From: Coprinus comatus
Lineage: Eukaryota; Basidiomycota; Agaricomycetes; Agaricales; Agaricaceae
Direction of reading: 5' to 3'
DNA length: 64,000 bases
Assembly (NCBI GenBank): GCA_034638255.1
Contig: JAWPGT010000018.1
Coordinates: forward strand, 248,001-312,000
Below, one piece after another: positions 62,644-64,000 of the stretch. Numbering within the stretch: the first letter of the stretch is position 1; every line of letters starts with the position of its first letter. The notes beneath the pieces were generated by a model. The model ran no database searches, was not told the origin of the DNA, and saw nothing but the letters and a program-made list of their open reading frames with translations. The position numbers and the translations under genes were made by a program.

Positions 62644-63570
62644 GATGGACGTAAAATGAGGATTGATATTTTTTGCTGTTTAGTAAGAAGTGGGCTAGAT
62701 CCTGGCTGACATGTTAATTGATGGCAGATCAGACTAATGTGGAAGTACTACATGCTTGATGTGGACCTAAGGATTTAAAGGAATTTGTGTGGGGTCTGAA
62801 CTGGCCATGCCGTGAACGCGTTGGCCGGTTCAAGGACTCATGCAGGTGTGTCTTGATATATTTAAAACCTGACAAACCCACATTCGTGGAGTTCTAATCG
62901 AGGACTTGATGAAGGATTTTCTAATTTAATACTTTACGAAGGCACCCTCTCGTCAACGAGTATCACCGCGTCATTACAACTTAATTCATCCAGCCTTACA
63001 ATACAATAATTAAAAATAACCAACTCAAGTCGAACACATATTTGCGCACTGCTACATACTCCCCGGGCAAATATTCGCCAAAACAAATCTCAAGATCCAA
63101 AATCCCGATCCACACCCCCATAAGCGCTTATCATTAAAGTTATTTTGCATATTGCACTCATATTTCATATTCCAGATTTTATATAACTATTTCCAAATTC
63201 GTAGATCCGCGCAACCACAGGCAACCATAAGCACAGTTACAAGCGAGTTTTTTTTTTTTTTTTTTTGATATACCATTAAAAAGGCTCCACCAAAAAATAT
63301 TTCCCAAGATGATGTCCAAGCTACCAAACTCCAAGTTAACCAAGCTCCAATGTCTAAAGTGTATGTCTTTGTCTGTTATTTATGTCCAAGAATCATCTTC
63401 GGCCTCCTCCGAGTCCTAATTCTAAATGACAACTGGTTTTTCTCGGAGAAATCATGCGGGTCCAAGAAAAAGCGCGATCAAAAAGATAGAGAGGGAAGAA
63501 AAAACTATATTAAACATTAAAAACACCGCACTGTATGAACGAAACAAAAAAAAACCTCGAGGACTTGTGT
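62644..63570. other. Upstream region of NTAQ1, no gene
   Basis: About 0.9 kb holding the NTAQ1 promoter. A T run of about 19 lies near 63248-63266. No coding frame or RNA gene was recognised. Confidence 0.45.
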
Positions 63571-63576
63571 CACTTA

Positions 63577-63926
63577 TCATGTAAAGTTACAACATGCGAC
63601 TTGATAGACTCTTTTATTATTATTATCAACTTCGATGAATGTTCTTGAACCTTGGGCGCTGATTGATTTGTAAATGTACAACACACTAGGGGTAACTGTG
63701 TTTCTCATACGGTACATAATTTCCCCTCCCCCACTCATCCGTTTAACATCGGACATCCGACCCACCCCATTATGATGAGGTGTGGTACTAGGCATAATAA
63801 TGCTCCAAACAAAAAACACGGAAATATCTAACGGTACCTTAGTCCCGCTTGGGTCATCTTCGGCCGATTGAACGTCTCGCCTGTAACGAGATAAGTAAAT
63901 GTTGCTTCCATGACACTCTCAAAAAC
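63577..63926 (-). CDS. Possible partial gene at the right edge
   Basis: Not recognised. A minus-strand frame runs from the stop at 63577-63579 up to about 63926 without interruption; its peptide includes NIYLSRYRRDVQSAEDDPSGTK and MPSTTPHHNGVGRMSDVKRM. If real, it is a C-terminal exon of a gene continuing beyond the window; GTACCG and TTACAG words inside could also be splice sites. Composition is protein-like only in part, and a second frame (MEATFTYLV...) is equally open for a short distance. Treat as doubtful. Confidence 0.2.
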
Positions 63927-64000
63927 TAGTATAATGGAGAACTAGTATAATGGAGGAAACAGGTGTAGGATATGCCGCAACTCGGATTAAAACAAAAGTT

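Overview
The window is nuclear DNA of a filamentous basidiomycete, most likely a mushroom-forming Agaricomycete. I infer this from the gene structures: nearly every gene is split by many 45-65 nt GT-AG introns. The recognisable families also fit: cytosolic Ssb-type Hsp70, SERCA, COMPASS Bre2, an LDB19-type arrestin, a cutinase, and a family of secreted double-psi-beta-barrel (DPBB) proteins with Ser/Thr-rich tails. I saw no prokaryotic features, CRISPR array, rRNA, convincing tRNA or intact transposon.

Layout. 0.4-11.9 kb is a dense housekeeping block: CAF-1 large subunit (-), RFC clamp-loader subunit (+), Ssb Hsp70 (-), mitoribosomal uS2m (+), anthranilate synthase I (-) and SHQ1 (+), arranged mostly as head-to-head pairs with 100-170 bp between start codons. 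11.9-19.0 kb is gene-poor, with one secreted cutinase. 19.0-23.4 kb holds a head-to-head pair of an SLC35F6-like transporter and an arrestin-related adaptor. 23.4-29.4 kb is gene-poor, with one tentative 52-residue spliced ORF. 29.4-35.0 kb holds SIP5 and a SERCA Ca2+-ATPase, again head to head. 35.4-39.6 kb is a tandem triplet of secreted DPBB proteins. 40.4-48.7 kb carries four minus-strand genes: an unknown nuclear-looking protein, a mitochondrial RCC1-like protein, a small membrane protein and Bre2. Bre2 is divergent from a UBE2L3-like E2. 50.1-56.3 kb is one very large Ser-rich protein. 57.8-62.6 kb is a tight minus-strand run: NTAQ1, a BTB protein and a Q/P-rich protein. The last 1.3 kb is unassigned apart from a possible partial exon.

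How genes fit together. The best functional pairing is CAF-1 with RFC. RFC loads PCNA; the CAF-1 protein carries a visible PCNA-binding PIP box; their shared 170 bp promoter has three ACGCG cores resembling MBF/MCB (G1/S) elements. The three DPBB genes share signal peptide, dibasic pro-region, DPBB core, S/T-rich linker and hydrophobic tail, and an identical 21 nt micro-exon.

Four genes carry coding lesions that I could not explain by splicing: RFC (-1), anthranilate synthase (roughly 70 residues missing with loss of frame), the first DPBB gene (-1) and the Q/P-rich gene (-1). These may be assembly errors or real allelic damage. All intron calls are by eye from frame and family knowledge; no alignment or RNA data were available.
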